NCBI GenBank assembly: GCA_026706665.1 | Contig: JAPOYI010000236.1 | Coordinates: 1 to 47,509, forward strand | DNA: 47,509 nt | Direction: 5' to 3' | DNA from: Gammaproteobacteria bacterium | Lineage (GTDB): Bacteria > Pseudomonadota > Gammaproteobacteria > Pseudomonadales > Azotimanducaceae | Shown here: positions 1 through 7,330 of the stretch, piece after piece | How the letters are laid out: every line of letters starts with the position of its first letter | Numbering within the stretch: position 1 is the stretch's first letter | Made by a program: the position numbers and the translations under genes | Notes under the pieces: model-generated | Told to the model about the DNA's origin: nothing | Seen by the model: the letters and a program-made list of their open reading frames with translations, nothing else | Databases searched by the model: none

Positions 1-121
1 CTCACTTTGCGTTGGAATCGCATCTCAGCTTTAGGCTCATCTCGCGTTGGACAAGACTCACTCTCGCATGACCATCTCGGCAGCGCTATCATGTAAGCGT
101 CCTAGTGATAACATTCCACAA

Positions 122-364
122 ATGATCCGAACTCAGATTCAGCTGGAACCAAGCCAGTACGAACGCCTGAAGGCTCTTGCCACGCGTCGCTCAATATCCG
201 TCGCCAAACTGGTGCGAGAGGGCGTTGACCATGTATTGGCAAGCGAGAAGACCGACGCCAACTGGGAACGGTTTCTGGGCGCCGCGGGCACCTTTCGCTC
301 GTCCGATGGCGCGTCCGACGTCGCCAGGCAACACGATGACTATCTTGCGAAGGCGTATTCGTGA
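122..364 (+). CDS. CopG/RHH-type antitoxin of a VapBC-like pair
   Basis: A protein of 80 residues starting MIRTQIQLEPSQYERLKALA, the pattern of a ribbon-helix-helix DNA-binding antitoxin: a short beta strand followed by two helices. The C-terminal half is acidic and would wrap the toxin. An upstream in-frame ATG at 47 exists, but the fold begins at the ATG at 122, so I use that start. Its TGA overlaps the GTG start of the PIN-domain gene that follows, which is the usual antitoxin-toxin coupling. Expected role (family knowledge): neutralise the PIN RNase and repress its own promoter. The exact RHH subfamily is not certain. Confidence 0.8.
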   Translation: MIRTQIQLEPSQYERLKALATRRSISVAKLVREGVDHVLASEKTDANWERFLGAAGTFRSSDGASDVARQHDDYLAKAYS

Positions 365-774
365 CGGATGTCTTCGTCGACACGTCGGCGATCTATGCGC
401 TGTTGGTAGAGGACGATGAATGCCATCAACCGGCGCGTGTCGCCGCCTCCTCATTCCGCGAACTCGGCACCAACCTGGTCACATCTTCGTTCGTCGTCCT
501 CGAAACCGTTTCGCTGCTGCAGGCGCGCATAGGCGTGGAAGCCGTGCGTGTCTTCTATGCCGACATGCTGCCGCTATTACACGTCCTGTACATGGACGAA
601 GGCTTGCTGCACCGGGCCATGGAGGCTCTTCTTGCTGCTTCCGAGCGGCGCGTAAGCCTCACCGATTGGACCAGCATCACTCTCATGCAGGATCGGGGCA
701 TCGCCTTGACGTTCGCTTTCGACGAAGACCTTGCGAGACATGGAGTCGTTCTCTTGCCCTCAGGCACCCGATAG
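361..774 (+). CDS. PIN-domain RNase toxin (VapC-like)
   Basis: 137 residues with the PIN nuclease layout: an N-terminal FVDTSAIYALL with Asp7, Glu48 in the LETVSLL helix, Asp102 in the TDWTS segment, and Asp121/Asp123 in FAFDEDLARHG. These are the acidic residues that bind Mg2+ in VapC-type RNases. The full domain length is present with no frameshift. The GTG start overlaps the antitoxin stop (GTGA). Family role: site-specific cleavage of tRNA or rRNA when released from the antitoxin. The target cannot be read from the sequence. It is followed closely by thyA on the same strand, but co-transcription is not shown. Confidence 0.88.
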   Translation: MTDVFVDTSAIYALLVEDDECHQPARVAASSFRELGTNLVTSSFVVLETVSLLQARIGVEAVRVFYADMLPLLHVLYMDEGLLHRAMEALLAASERRVSLTDWTSITLMQDRGIALTFAFDEDLARHGVVLLPSGTR

Positions 775-784
775 GCTGACTTCG

Positions 785-1612
785 ATGCGCGCCTATCTCG
801 ACATTCTCCGGGACGTGCTCGAGCACGGCGAGCGCCGCGAGGACCGCACGGGGGTCGGCACGCTCTCCCGGTTCGGCTACCAGATGCGCCACGCCATGGC
901 CGACGGGTTTCCGGCGGTGACCACGAAGAGGCTCGTCTGGAAGTCCATGGCCTCGGAACTGCTCTGGTTCGTGTCCGGCTCGGACAACATCAACGACCTG
1001 AAGGCGATCTATCCACACAACAGGCTCTGGGACGGCAACTACGGCGACTACCTCAAGCGCCTCGGCGTTTCCGGGAACGACGGGTCGATGGGCCGCATCT
1101 ACGGAGCGCAGTGGCGGCGCTGGGACGGCGGTGTCGACCAGTTGCAGGAGGCCATCGACCTGATCCGACGCGATCCCGGTTCGCGCCGCATCATCGTCAA
1201 CGCCTGGAATGCATCCGAGGTCCAGCCGCGGGATGTCGCGCTACCGCCCTGTCACAGCTTTTTCCAGTTCTACGTGGCGGGCGGCAAGCTCTCGCTGCAC
1301 ATGTACCAGCGCTCGGCCGACCTGTTTCTCGGCGTCCCGCTCAACATCGCGTCCTACGCCCTGCTGCTGCACATGGTGGCGCGAATCACGGACCTGGCGC
1401 CCGGCGACTTCATCCACACGCTGGGCGATGCCCACATCTACCTGAACCACCTGGATGCCGTCAGGCGCCAACTCGCACGAGATCCCTATCCCTTGCCGGC
1501 GCTTGAGATCGACGATCGCGGCCAGCGTGAGATCGACGACTTCCGATTCGACGACTTCCGCCTCGTCGACTACCGGTGCCATCCGGCCATCAGGGCTGAA
1601 ATGGCGGTCTGA
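785..1612 (+). CDS. thyA: Thymidylate synthase ThyA
   Basis: Methylates dUMP to dTMP with 5,10-methylene-tetrahydrofolate, releasing dihydrofolate; cytosolic. The 275-residue protein from the ATG at 785 has the folate-site RTGVGT near the N-terminus, the catalytic cysteine in LPPCHSFFQFYV (Cys156), QRSADLFLGVPLNIASY for dUMP binding and GDAHIYLNH near the C-terminus. An ORF extends upstream to 731, but those 18 codons overlap the preceding toxin gene and do not resemble ThyA. Length is close to the E. coli enzyme (264 residues). folA, which regenerates the folate product, lies 1.7 kb downstream, so the dTMP cycle is clustered here. Confidence 0.98.
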   Translation: MRAYLDILRDVLEHGERREDRTGVGTLSRFGYQMRHAMADGFPAVTTKRLVWKSMASELLWFVSGSDNINDLKAIYPHNRLWDGNYGDYLKRLGVSGNDGSMGRIYGAQWRRWDGGVDQLQEAIDLIRRDPGSRRIIVNAWNASEVQPRDVALPPCHSFFQFYVAGGKLSLHMYQRSADLFLGVPLNIASYALLLHMVARITDLAPGDFIHTLGDAHIYLNHLDAVRRQLARDPYPLPALEIDDRGQREIDDFRFDDFRLVDYRCHPAIRAEMAV

Positions 1613-1626
1613 CAGAACGAATTCGC

Positions 1627-2427
1627 TTAAGGCGCCGCCTTTCGATCACCAAGCGCCACCCCATCCTCCGCGAACGCTCTGGCCGGGGCATGGCGAATGC
1701 GGATTGTCTCGTCAGCGCGGGCGCCGGGCTCGCCCATCGGGCCGAACTGCTGTTCCGCAAATGCCATGTGCCCATGATCGAAGATGACCGCCGTGCTGGC
1801 GCGGGTACCGTAGTCCTTTCCCCGCAGGAACGCCGGTGTTGCGGGGCGGGCGCTCTCGGGTTCACTGCCGACGGGGCCGTAGTCCGAGGACTCGTCCCGA
1901 AGCACCTTGAGCAGATCGCCGGTCGTGGCGGTAGCCGCGATCGACCTCAATCTCGCGATACCCCGCGCGGACTTCGGCCACACGTCGTCAAGGGGCGAGT
2001 TGGCAATGCCGTAGACACCGGTTTGCAGCACCCGGGTTTCTCCCGTGCGATTGCACGCATAGACGAGATCGTCGCCGTCGAAGGCGAGGAGGTTGAATCC
2101 CTGGTAGCGAGCGCCATCGACCCCGGCGGCGTAAGCACGCGCCGCCACATCTCCTTCCAGGAAACCCCGCGCCAGGTCACCGCGTGATGCCGGCGGATTT
2201 TCCGGGCGAAGAAAGTCGGTGTAGTTGGTCACGGCGGCGAAACGACCGGTTGTCGACACCGCGAGCCAGGTGCCGCCCGCGACGAGGTCGCGTCCGCCGA
2301 AGATGTGCGGCGAGTCGTCCCAGTATCGTGCCGCATCGGACGGCCTGGCGTAGAATTCGTCCCGGTTCGCGGCCACCACGAGGGGACGGGCCGGGGACGT
2401 TCGATACGCAAATAATATAAGGCACAC
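1627..2427 (-). CDS. NRDE-family protein (TANGO2/DUF833-like)
   Basis: 266 residues opening MCLILFAYRTSPARPLVV followed by Asn-Arg-Asp-Glu at residues 21-24, the motif that names the family, and the downstream GGTWLAVSTTGRFAAVTNY block. This is the bacterial relative of eukaryotic TANGO2, linked to haem or lipid handling; the biochemical role in bacteria is not established. The start is a GTG. The gene is convergent with thyA (14 bp between stops) and divergent from lgt, so about 40 bp at 2428-2467 must hold both promoters. The length is normal for the family and no internal damage is visible. Confidence 0.9.
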   Translation of the reverse strand: MCLILFAYRTSPARPLVVAANRDEFYARPSDAARYWDDSPHIFGGRDLVAGGTWLAVSTTGRFAAVTNYTDFLRPENPPASRGDLARGFLEGDVAARAYAAGVDGARYQGFNLLAFDGDDLVYACNRTGETRVLQTGVYGIANSPLDDVWPKSARGIARLRSIAATATTGDLLKVLRDESSDYGPVGSEPESARPATPAFLRGKDYGTRASTAVIFDHGHMAFAEQQFGPMGEPGARADETIRIRHAPARAFAEDGVALGDRKAAP

Positions 2428-2467
2428 TGTCTAAGCGGCAGTTCGGGAATAAGGCGCGAAGTTTAGC

Positions 2468-3277
2468 ATGCACTACCCGGCCATTGACCCCATCGCCCTG
2501 CAGCTCGGGACGTTCGCGCTGCGCTGGTACGGTCTCATGTACCTGCTCGCTTTTGGCGCCTTCTACCTGCTCGGCAGGGTTCGAGCCGGGGATCGCGGAT
2601 TCACCTCTGCCGATGTCTCCGACCTCGTCTTCTACGGCGTCGCCGGTGTAGTGCTCGGCGGACGTATCGGCTTCGCGTTCATCTACGGTTTTGACCGACT
2701 CGCCGGCGACCCGCTCTGGTTGTTCCGCATATGGGAAGGCGGCATGTCCTTTCATGGCGGGCTGCTCGGCGCCATCGGGGCCGTCTGGCTGCAGGCGCGG
2801 ATCAAGGGACGCACGTTTCTCGAAGTGGCGGATTTCACCGCGCCGCTCGTACCCCTCGGGCTCGGTTTCGGCAGGCTGGGCAACTTCATCAATACCGAGT
2901 TGCCCGGACGCATCACGGAATCGGCTCTTGGCGTCCACTTCCCCTGCGCGGCCGTGCGGGAACTGACCGCGACGTGCTTCGGAGAGTTCGAGGCGGTCAC
3001 CCGCCACCTGTCAAGCCTCTACCAGGCCATCGGTGAGGGCCTGGTGCTGTTTGCCATCATCTGGCTCTATTCCGGGCGCACGCGAGCCACAGGTTCCGTC
3101 GCGGGCATATTCCTCCTCGCCGGCGGAATCCTGAGGTTTGCCACCGAGTTCTTCCGTGAACCCGATCCCCACCTGGGCCTGTTCCTGTTCGACACGCTCT
3201 CCATGGGCCAGATTCTCTCGCTCCCGGTGGCGGCATTCGGCGTCTTTCTCATGGCTCCACGCCGGGCCAACCCATGA
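2468..3277 (+). CDS. lgt: Prolipoprotein diacylglyceryl transferase Lgt
   Basis: Inner-membrane enzyme that moves diacylglycerol from phosphatidylglycerol to the lipobox cysteine of prolipoproteins, the first step of lipoprotein maturation. The 269-residue protein has several hydrophobic segments, GGMSFHGG with His96 matching the essential histidine of E. coli Lgt, and the family signature GRLGNFINTELPGR at 135-148. A short TM-rich C-terminus ends at 3277. lgt next to thyA is a known gammaproteobacterial arrangement; here the NRDE gene lies between them. folA follows 28 bp downstream on the same strand, so the two are probably co-transcribed. Confidence 0.97.
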   Translation: MHYPAIDPIALQLGTFALRWYGLMYLLAFGAFYLLGRVRAGDRGFTSADVSDLVFYGVAGVVLGGRIGFAFIYGFDRLAGDPLWLFRIWEGGMSFHGGLLGAIGAVWLQARIKGRTFLEVADFTAPLVPLGLGFGRLGNFINTELPGRITESALGVHFPCAAVRELTATCFGEFEAVTRHLSSLYQAIGEGLVLFAIIWLYSGRTRATGSVAGIFLLAGGILRFATEFFREPDPHLGLFLFDTLSMGQILSLPVAAFGVFLMAPRRANP

Positions 3278-3305
3278 CGTTCACTACGACTCTCACCCTT
3301 TCGCC

Positions 3306-3809
3306 ATGAAGCTCTCATTGATCTGGGCCATGTCCCGCAACCGCGTCATCGGCCGAAACAACCGGCTACCGTGGAAATTGCCGAAGGACTCCCGCTTCTT
3401 TCGGACCATCACCATGGGCAGACCGGTCATCATGGGGCGCCGGACGTTCGAGTCCCAGGGCCGACCCTTGCCGGGACGCACCAACATCGTCCTCACACGT
3501 TCGGGATTCACGCACGATGGGGTCCGGATCGCCTCGACCCTGGACGCCGCCCTGGAGATCGCCGAGAGCCAATGCCTGATCGACGGAGTGGAGGAGTGTT
3601 TCGTAACGGGAGGCACCGACATTTACGCCCTGGCCTTGCCGCGGGCGGACCGCCTCTACGAAACGCTGATCGACGCCGAGGTCGACGGCGATACCTTCTT
3701 CCCGCCGTACGACCCTTCAGAATTCACGCTGGTCGCGCAGGAGGATTTCGATGCGGACGAGGAACACGCGTTTCCTTTCTCGATTCGGGTTCTGGATCGG
3801 GGAAAATGA
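3306..3809 (+). CDS. folA: Dihydrofolate reductase FolA
   Basis: Reduces dihydrofolate to tetrahydrofolate with NADPH, recycling the product of ThyA. The 167-residue protein from the ATG at 3306 begins MKLSLIWAMSRNRVIGRNN and has the LPWKLPKD loop with Asp28 at the position of the E. coli catalytic Asp27, the NADPH-binding GRPVIMGRRTFES and the FVTGGTDIYALAL motif. An in-frame extension upstream to 3138 overlaps lgt and is not DHFR-like. Length is typical for a chromosomal enzyme. Trimethoprim sensitivity cannot be judged by eye. Confidence 0.97.
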   Translation: MKLSLIWAMSRNRVIGRNNRLPWKLPKDSRFFRTITMGRPVIMGRRTFESQGRPLPGRTNIVLTRSGFTHDGVRIASTLDAALEIAESQCLIDGVEECFVTGGTDIYALALPRADRLYETLIDAEVDGDTFFPPYDPSEFTLVAQEDFDADEEHAFPFSIRVLDRGK

Positions 3810-3838
3810 GACTGGGGAAGGAGCATGCGCGCGTGGAG

Positions 3839-4336
3839 TCAAAGTACATCGACTTCATCCCGAACCAACATGAGTACGGGCACTTCTGCGTCCGGAAGTC
3901 CATCCCGCATCTCCGGCACGCCGGTCTCCGACTGGTCAACTGATGTTCCGATCGACTTCAGTCCTTGCCCTTCCAGCGCATGGAATCTCTGTCTACCATC
4001 AAACGTCAACACACCGAATGTCTCGTCAATACCGGTTGGTCTCAGAATGGCGGTTCGTTCATCGGCGGTAATCCTCACCGGCATGAAGGCGGGATTCCCG
4101 CCGACCGCGGCAATCACTATCCACGAGAAGGTCCCTTTGTCGTCGCGCCCGGGATACTTGGCGCTCTCCGCCTCGACTCGGCGTTCGCTCGGCGTCCGTC
4201 GGGTCGCATCATCAAGCGCCGTTCCCTCGTAGACTTGGGAAGCGAAGCGGATTGTCAGCACTTCCTTCATCTTCATCTTCATGATGTAGTACGTCGAGCC
4301 GCCCATGTCGGCTTTCAAAACTGGGTAGAGATTCAG
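3839..4336 (-). pseudogene. Truncated DGQHR-domain (DndB-like) remnant
   Basis: On the minus strand the frame reads YPVLKADMGGSTYYI..., then a GTFSWIVIAAVGG strand, FGVLTFDGRQRFHALEGQ and VPVLMLVRDEVDVL before the stop at 3839. This follows the N-terminal half of DGQHR-domain proteins, which include DndB of the DNA phosphorothioation system. Full members run to roughly 350 residues or more; this one ends after about 160, against the folA end. The signature DGQHRL is degraded to EGQGL, one residue short. Possible starts are a TTG at 4318 or a CTG at 4336; the latter lies 6 nt after an AAGGAG box at 4343-4348. No dndA, C, D or E gene is nearby. I read it as a decayed or truncated gene; the family assignment is moderately sure. 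Confidence 0.55.
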
Positions 4337-4443
4337 ATTCTTCTCCTTGCAAGTGCGCCTTGTCCGCCCTCACACACCTTTACACAATACTGTATGGATG
4401 TCCATATAAAAATCCTCGAAGGTCATCGAAGGGAGGAACGCGA

Positions 4444-6474
4444 ATGGAGAGGAGCAGCAAGTATTCCCCGGCGCAATACGGGTGCCGCCCCGGGCAACAT
4501 CCACCATCACTGCGATCCCTGGTCGCGCATGCGGCCTTGGTCTGCATGTGCGCCACCGCGGCCGGACAACCACCGGACCGCGCCGTTGTCGGCCAACTAG
4601 AGATCGAGGGCGTCCCGCCGGTTCCCGAGGCGCTGCTGGCGAGACTGCGACCGTATCAGAACACCCGCCAGGCGAGTTTTCTCGGGTGGATCGGCGATGG
4701 CATCCTGATCGGCACACGATTCGGCAACACCACCCAACTGCATCGCGTGGAGACGCCGCTGGGCGCCCGACGGCAGCTCACCTTCTTCGACGAACCCATA
4801 GGGGCGGCACACGTCAGTCCCGTGCCTGTGCCCGAGGGATTCATCTACGCCAGGGACGTCGGCGGCTCGGAATTCTACCAGCTATTCCGGTTCAACTTCG
4901 CAAGCGGGGAATCGAAGATGCTCACGGACGGAAAATCCCGTTACTCCGGCGTCGTGTGGTCGAAAGACGGCCAACGGTTCGCGCACACGACCACGGAGCG
5001 CAACGGCGTGGACTGGGACATCCACATCCAGGACCTGGCCGGCAGCACGACGGTTGCGCTTGCGGCCGGGGGGACCGGCTGGCGCGCAACCGACTGGTCA
5101 CCGGACGGAGAGCGCCTGCTCGCGATCCACTACATCTCCATCAACGAGTCGTACCTCTATGAAGTGGAGCCAGGCACCGGCGCGGCGACGCGGCTGCTGT
5201 CCGACGCGCCGTCCGCCGCGATCACCAATGCCCGGTACGACGACACCGGGGGCTACGTATTCTTCGCCTCGGACATGCATGTGGAAGCCGTTGCGCTACA
5301 CAGGATGCGCCGCGCGGACGGCGTCACCGAAGTGGTCGCCGAGGACTCACGCTGGGGTGTGGAAGGATTCGCCATCGGCGGCAACCGCCTGGCCTTCACC
5401 ACCAACGAGGACGGCGTCAGCCGCCTGCGCGTTCTGGAATTGCCCGGCCTTGTGCCGGCTCCCCTGCCCGATCTGCCGGACGGCATCTATTTCTCCCTGA
5501 GGTTCTCGGCGGATGGCAACCGACTCGGGTTCGCGGTGAACCGGGCATCCGCGCCGACGGATGTCTACAGCATCGACTTTGCGGAAGCCACGCTGACCCG
5601 CTGGACCCGGAGCGAACCCGGCGGCCTGCGCGAAGAGAACATGGCGGAGCCGGAGCTGGTTCACTATCCCGCCTTCGACGGGCGCGAGATCCCGGCGTTC
5701 GTCTACCTGCCAACCGGGCATGGTCCACATCCCGTGCTGATAGAGATCCACGGCGGTCCCGAAGGCCAGTATCGGCCCCGGTTTTCCTCCGCGACGCAGT
5801 TCCTGGTCAACGAACTGGGCATCGCCGTCGTCGCGCCGAACGTGCGCGGTTCCGCCGGCTACGGCAAGGCGTACCTGAAACTCGACAACGGCTACCTGCG
5901 AGAGGACAGCGTGAAGGATATCGGCGCCCTGCTCGACTGGATCGCCACCCGGGACGATCTCGACGCGGAACGCGTCGTCGTCTCGGGCGGATCCTACGGC
6001 GGCTACATGGTGCTCGCCTCGCTGGTGCATTTCGGGGATCGCCTGACGGCGGGCGTCGAGCGTGTCGGCATCAGCAACTTCGTCACGTTCCTCAAGAACA
6101 CGCAAGGCTATCGGCGGGACCTGCGCCGCGCCGAATACGGGGACGAGCGCGATCCCGACATGCGTGACTTCCTGCAGCGCATCTCGCCGCTGAACCAGGT
6201 CGAGAAGATCGGCAGACCGATGTTGATCGCGCAGGGACTGAACGACCCAAGGGTGCCGGCAAGCGAGAGCGAACAGATCGTCGCCGCCCTGCGCGAGCGC
6301 GACGTGCCGGTGTGGTACGTGCTCGCGCGCGACGAGGGGCACGGCTTCCGGAAAAAAGTGAACCGTGACCACCTGACGGCCGCGACGGCGCTGTTCCTCG
6401 AGCATCACCTGCTGAACGGCACGGCCGAGCACGCGCCTGGCGGCGTCGTCAACCAGGACGCGACGGCGGAATAG
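4444..6474 (+). CDS. Secreted S9-family prolyl oligopeptidase-like serine peptidase
   Basis: 676 residues from the ATG at 4444, which has a GGAGG box at 4432-4436; in-frame codons back to 4360 are not needed. After a positively charged start, SLVAHAALVCMCATAAG looks like an export signal, so the enzyme is probably periplasmic. Residues of roughly 60-400 form repeated beta-propeller strands (for example VVWSKDGQRF, ATDWSPDGERL). The C-terminal alpha/beta hydrolase has nucleophile Ser517 in GGSYGGYM, Asp601 in LNDPRVP and His633 in DEGHGF, a complete triad. Family role: cleavage of short peptides, often after proline or removing dipeptides or acyl residues. A remnant of a close paralogue's 3' end lies at 7182-7294. 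Confidence 0.93.
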   Translation: MERSSKYSPAQYGCRPGQHPPSLRSLVAHAALVCMCATAAGQPPDRAVVGQLEIEGVPPVPEALLARLRPYQNTRQASFLGWIGDGILIGTRFGNTTQLHRVETPLGARRQLTFFDEPIGAAHVSPVPVPEGFIYARDVGGSEFYQLFRFNFASGESKMLTDGKSRYSGVVWSKDGQRFAHTTTERNGVDWDIHIQDLAGSTTVALAAGGTGWRATDWSPDGERLLAIHYISINESYLYEVEPGTGAATRLLSDAPSAAITNARYDDTGGYVFFASDMHVEAVALHRMRRADGVTEVVAEDSRWGVEGFAIGGNRLAFTTNEDGVSRLRVLELPGLVPAPLPDLPDGIYFSLRFSADGNRLGFAVNRASAPTDVYSIDFAEATLTRWTRSEPGGLREENMAEPELVHYPAFDGREIPAFVYLPTGHGPHPVLIEIHGGPEGQYRPRFSSATQFLVNELGIAVVAPNVRGSAGYGKAYLKLDNGYLREDSVKDIGALLDWIATRDDLDAERVVVSGGSYGGYMVLASLVHFGDRLTAGVERVGISNFVTFLKNTQGYRRDLRRAEYGDERDPDMRDFLQRISPLNQVEKIGRPMLIAQGLNDPRVPASESEQIVAALRERDVPVWYVLARDEGHGFRKKVNRDHLTAATALFLEHHLLNGTAEHAPGGVVNQDATAE

Positions 6475-6481
6475 AGTTCTG

Positions 6482-6511
6482 TTGCAGGAAAACTGCTGAT
6501 AGAAGTATGAT
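6482..6511 (+). promoter_or_regulatory. Putative sigma70 promoter for the AbrB/PIN pair
   Basis: TTGCAG at 6482-6487 and TATGAT at 6506-6511 are separated by 18 nt, a good sigma70 match 33 bp upstream of the antitoxin ATG. The interval has an imperfect inverted repeat (GCAGGAAAA facing TTTTCTGC), as expected of a site bound by an autoregulating antitoxin. The AT-rich stretch contrasts with its GC-rich surroundings. Read by eye only. Confidence 0.45.
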
Positions 6512-6543
6512 TTTCTGCATTCGATTTTCATATCTGTGTTTCC

Positions 6544-6759
6544 ATGCGAATCTCCGAACGCGGGCAAATCACCATTCCGAAGAAACTCAGGGATCAGTTC
6601 GGCATGAACCACAACGTCGAAGTGGAGTTGACGCCCACCCGGAACGGCCTGCTGATCCGCAAGCGATCCGCAGTCGATCACCCCGTCGAGGGCATCTACG
6701 CGATACTTGGCCGCGGGGGCAGCACCGACGACCACCTCGAGGAGATTCGTGGCCGGTGA
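6544..6759 (+). CDS. SpoVT/AbrB-fold antitoxin (VapB/MazE type)
   Basis: 71 residues beginning MRISERGQITIPKKLRDQFG, a clear swapped-hairpin AbrB domain; the consensus is roughly v-s-x-K-G-Q-I-T-I-P-K-x-l-R. The C-terminal tail (DHPVEGIYAILGRGG...) is the toxin-binding part. Its TGA at 6757-6759 overlaps the GTG start of the PIN toxin. The gene is complete. Family role: dimeric DNA-binding antitoxin that represses its own operon. The pair sits between an intact S9 peptidase gene and a fragment of a second one. Confidence 0.88.
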   Translation: MRISERGQITIPKKLRDQFGMNHNVEVELTPTRNGLLIRKRSAVDHPVEGIYAILGRGGSTDDHLEEIRGR

Positions 6760-7166
6760 TAACGGCGGTGGACACCAGCGTTCTGCTGGATGTATTCCTG
6801 CCTGATGACCGGCATGGCGAGCGGTCGAAGCAACGGCTTCGGACGGCGTACGACGATGGGGCAATCATCGTCTGCGATATCGTCTATGCGGAACTCGCGG
6901 CGTTCTTTCGCGATCGGGACGCGTTGGACGGCACACTGCGGGCGATCAACGTGAGCGGGTCGCGGATCGACGCGTCCATCGCACACGAAGCCGGGCTGCG
7001 CCGGAGGCGTTACCGCGAGGCTGGCGGACCGCGAAAACGGATAATCTCGGATTTCCTTATCGGCGCGCATGCGATGATCGCCGCGGATGCCTTCCTTTCG
7101 CGCGACCGCGGATTCTTTTCGACCTATTTCCCGGAAATGGTTTTCCGAGCGAATACACACGCGTGA
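6756..7166 (+). CDS. PIN-domain RNase toxin (VapC-like)
   Basis: 136 residues from the GTG at 6756, overlapping the antitoxin stop by GTGA. PIN acidic residues are in place: Asp6 (AVDTSVLLDVF), Glu46 (IVYAELAAFF), Asp99 (ISDFLIGAHA) and Asp117 (LSRDRGFF). The same frame is open back to 6507, but that part is a shadow of the antitoxin gene. Expected role: Mg2+-dependent RNase held inactive by the AbrB-type partner. It belongs to a different PIN subgroup from the toxin at 361-774, so the two pairs are unlikely to be recent copies of each other. Confidence 0.9.
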   Translation: MITAVDTSVLLDVFLPDDRHGERSKQRLRTAYDDGAIIVCDIVYAELAAFFRDRDALDGTLRAINVSGSRIDASIAHEAGLRRRRYREAGGPRKRIISDFLIGAHAMIAADAFLSRDRGFFSTYFPEMVFRANTHA

Positions 7167-7181
7167 CGTTTCGCGGTCATG

Positions 7182-7294
7182 CCACGAGGGGCGTGGGGGC
7201 TTTCGCAAGAAAGTGAACCGGGACTACCTGGCGGGCGCTGTTCCTCCAGCATCGCATGCTGAACGGCGACGATCCCGACAGTGCCGTAAACTAG
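7182..7294 (+). pseudogene. 3'-end remnant of a second S9 peptidase gene
   Basis: Translated, this stretch gives EGRGGF, then RKKVNRDYLAG and, after a one-base frameshift, ALFLQHRMLNGDDPDSAVN and a TAG stop at 7292-7294. It aligns to the last residues of the peptidase at 4444-6474 (DEGHGF, RKKVNRDHLTA, ALFLEHHLLNG). The position of the catalytic His633 reads Arg here. Nothing upstream of it is S9-like; the PIN toxin gene ends 16 bp before. It is therefore a fragment of a tandem paralogue whose body has been lost, with the toxin-antitoxin pair now in its place. Confidence 0.75.
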
Positions 7295-7330
7295 AGCGTT
7301 GGCTCTTCCCCGAAACAAGAGAGGCGAATC

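Noticed and set aside
3839-4348. Part of an active Dnd phosphorothioation system.
   Set aside because: No dndA, C, D or E gene nearby, and the DGQHR fragment is truncated with a broken motif.
3825-4600. Open frames on the plus strand opposite the DGQHR remnant (to 4232 and 4600).
   Set aside because: Rich in Ser/Thr/Pro/Arg with no family resemblance; the minus-strand frame has a recognisable fold pattern.
5347-6864. A 505-codon minus-strand frame opposite the S9 peptidase.
   Set aside because: An antisense shadow of a high-GC gene; it has Asp/Val/Gly-rich low-complexity composition and no motifs, while the sense frame has a full catalytic triad.
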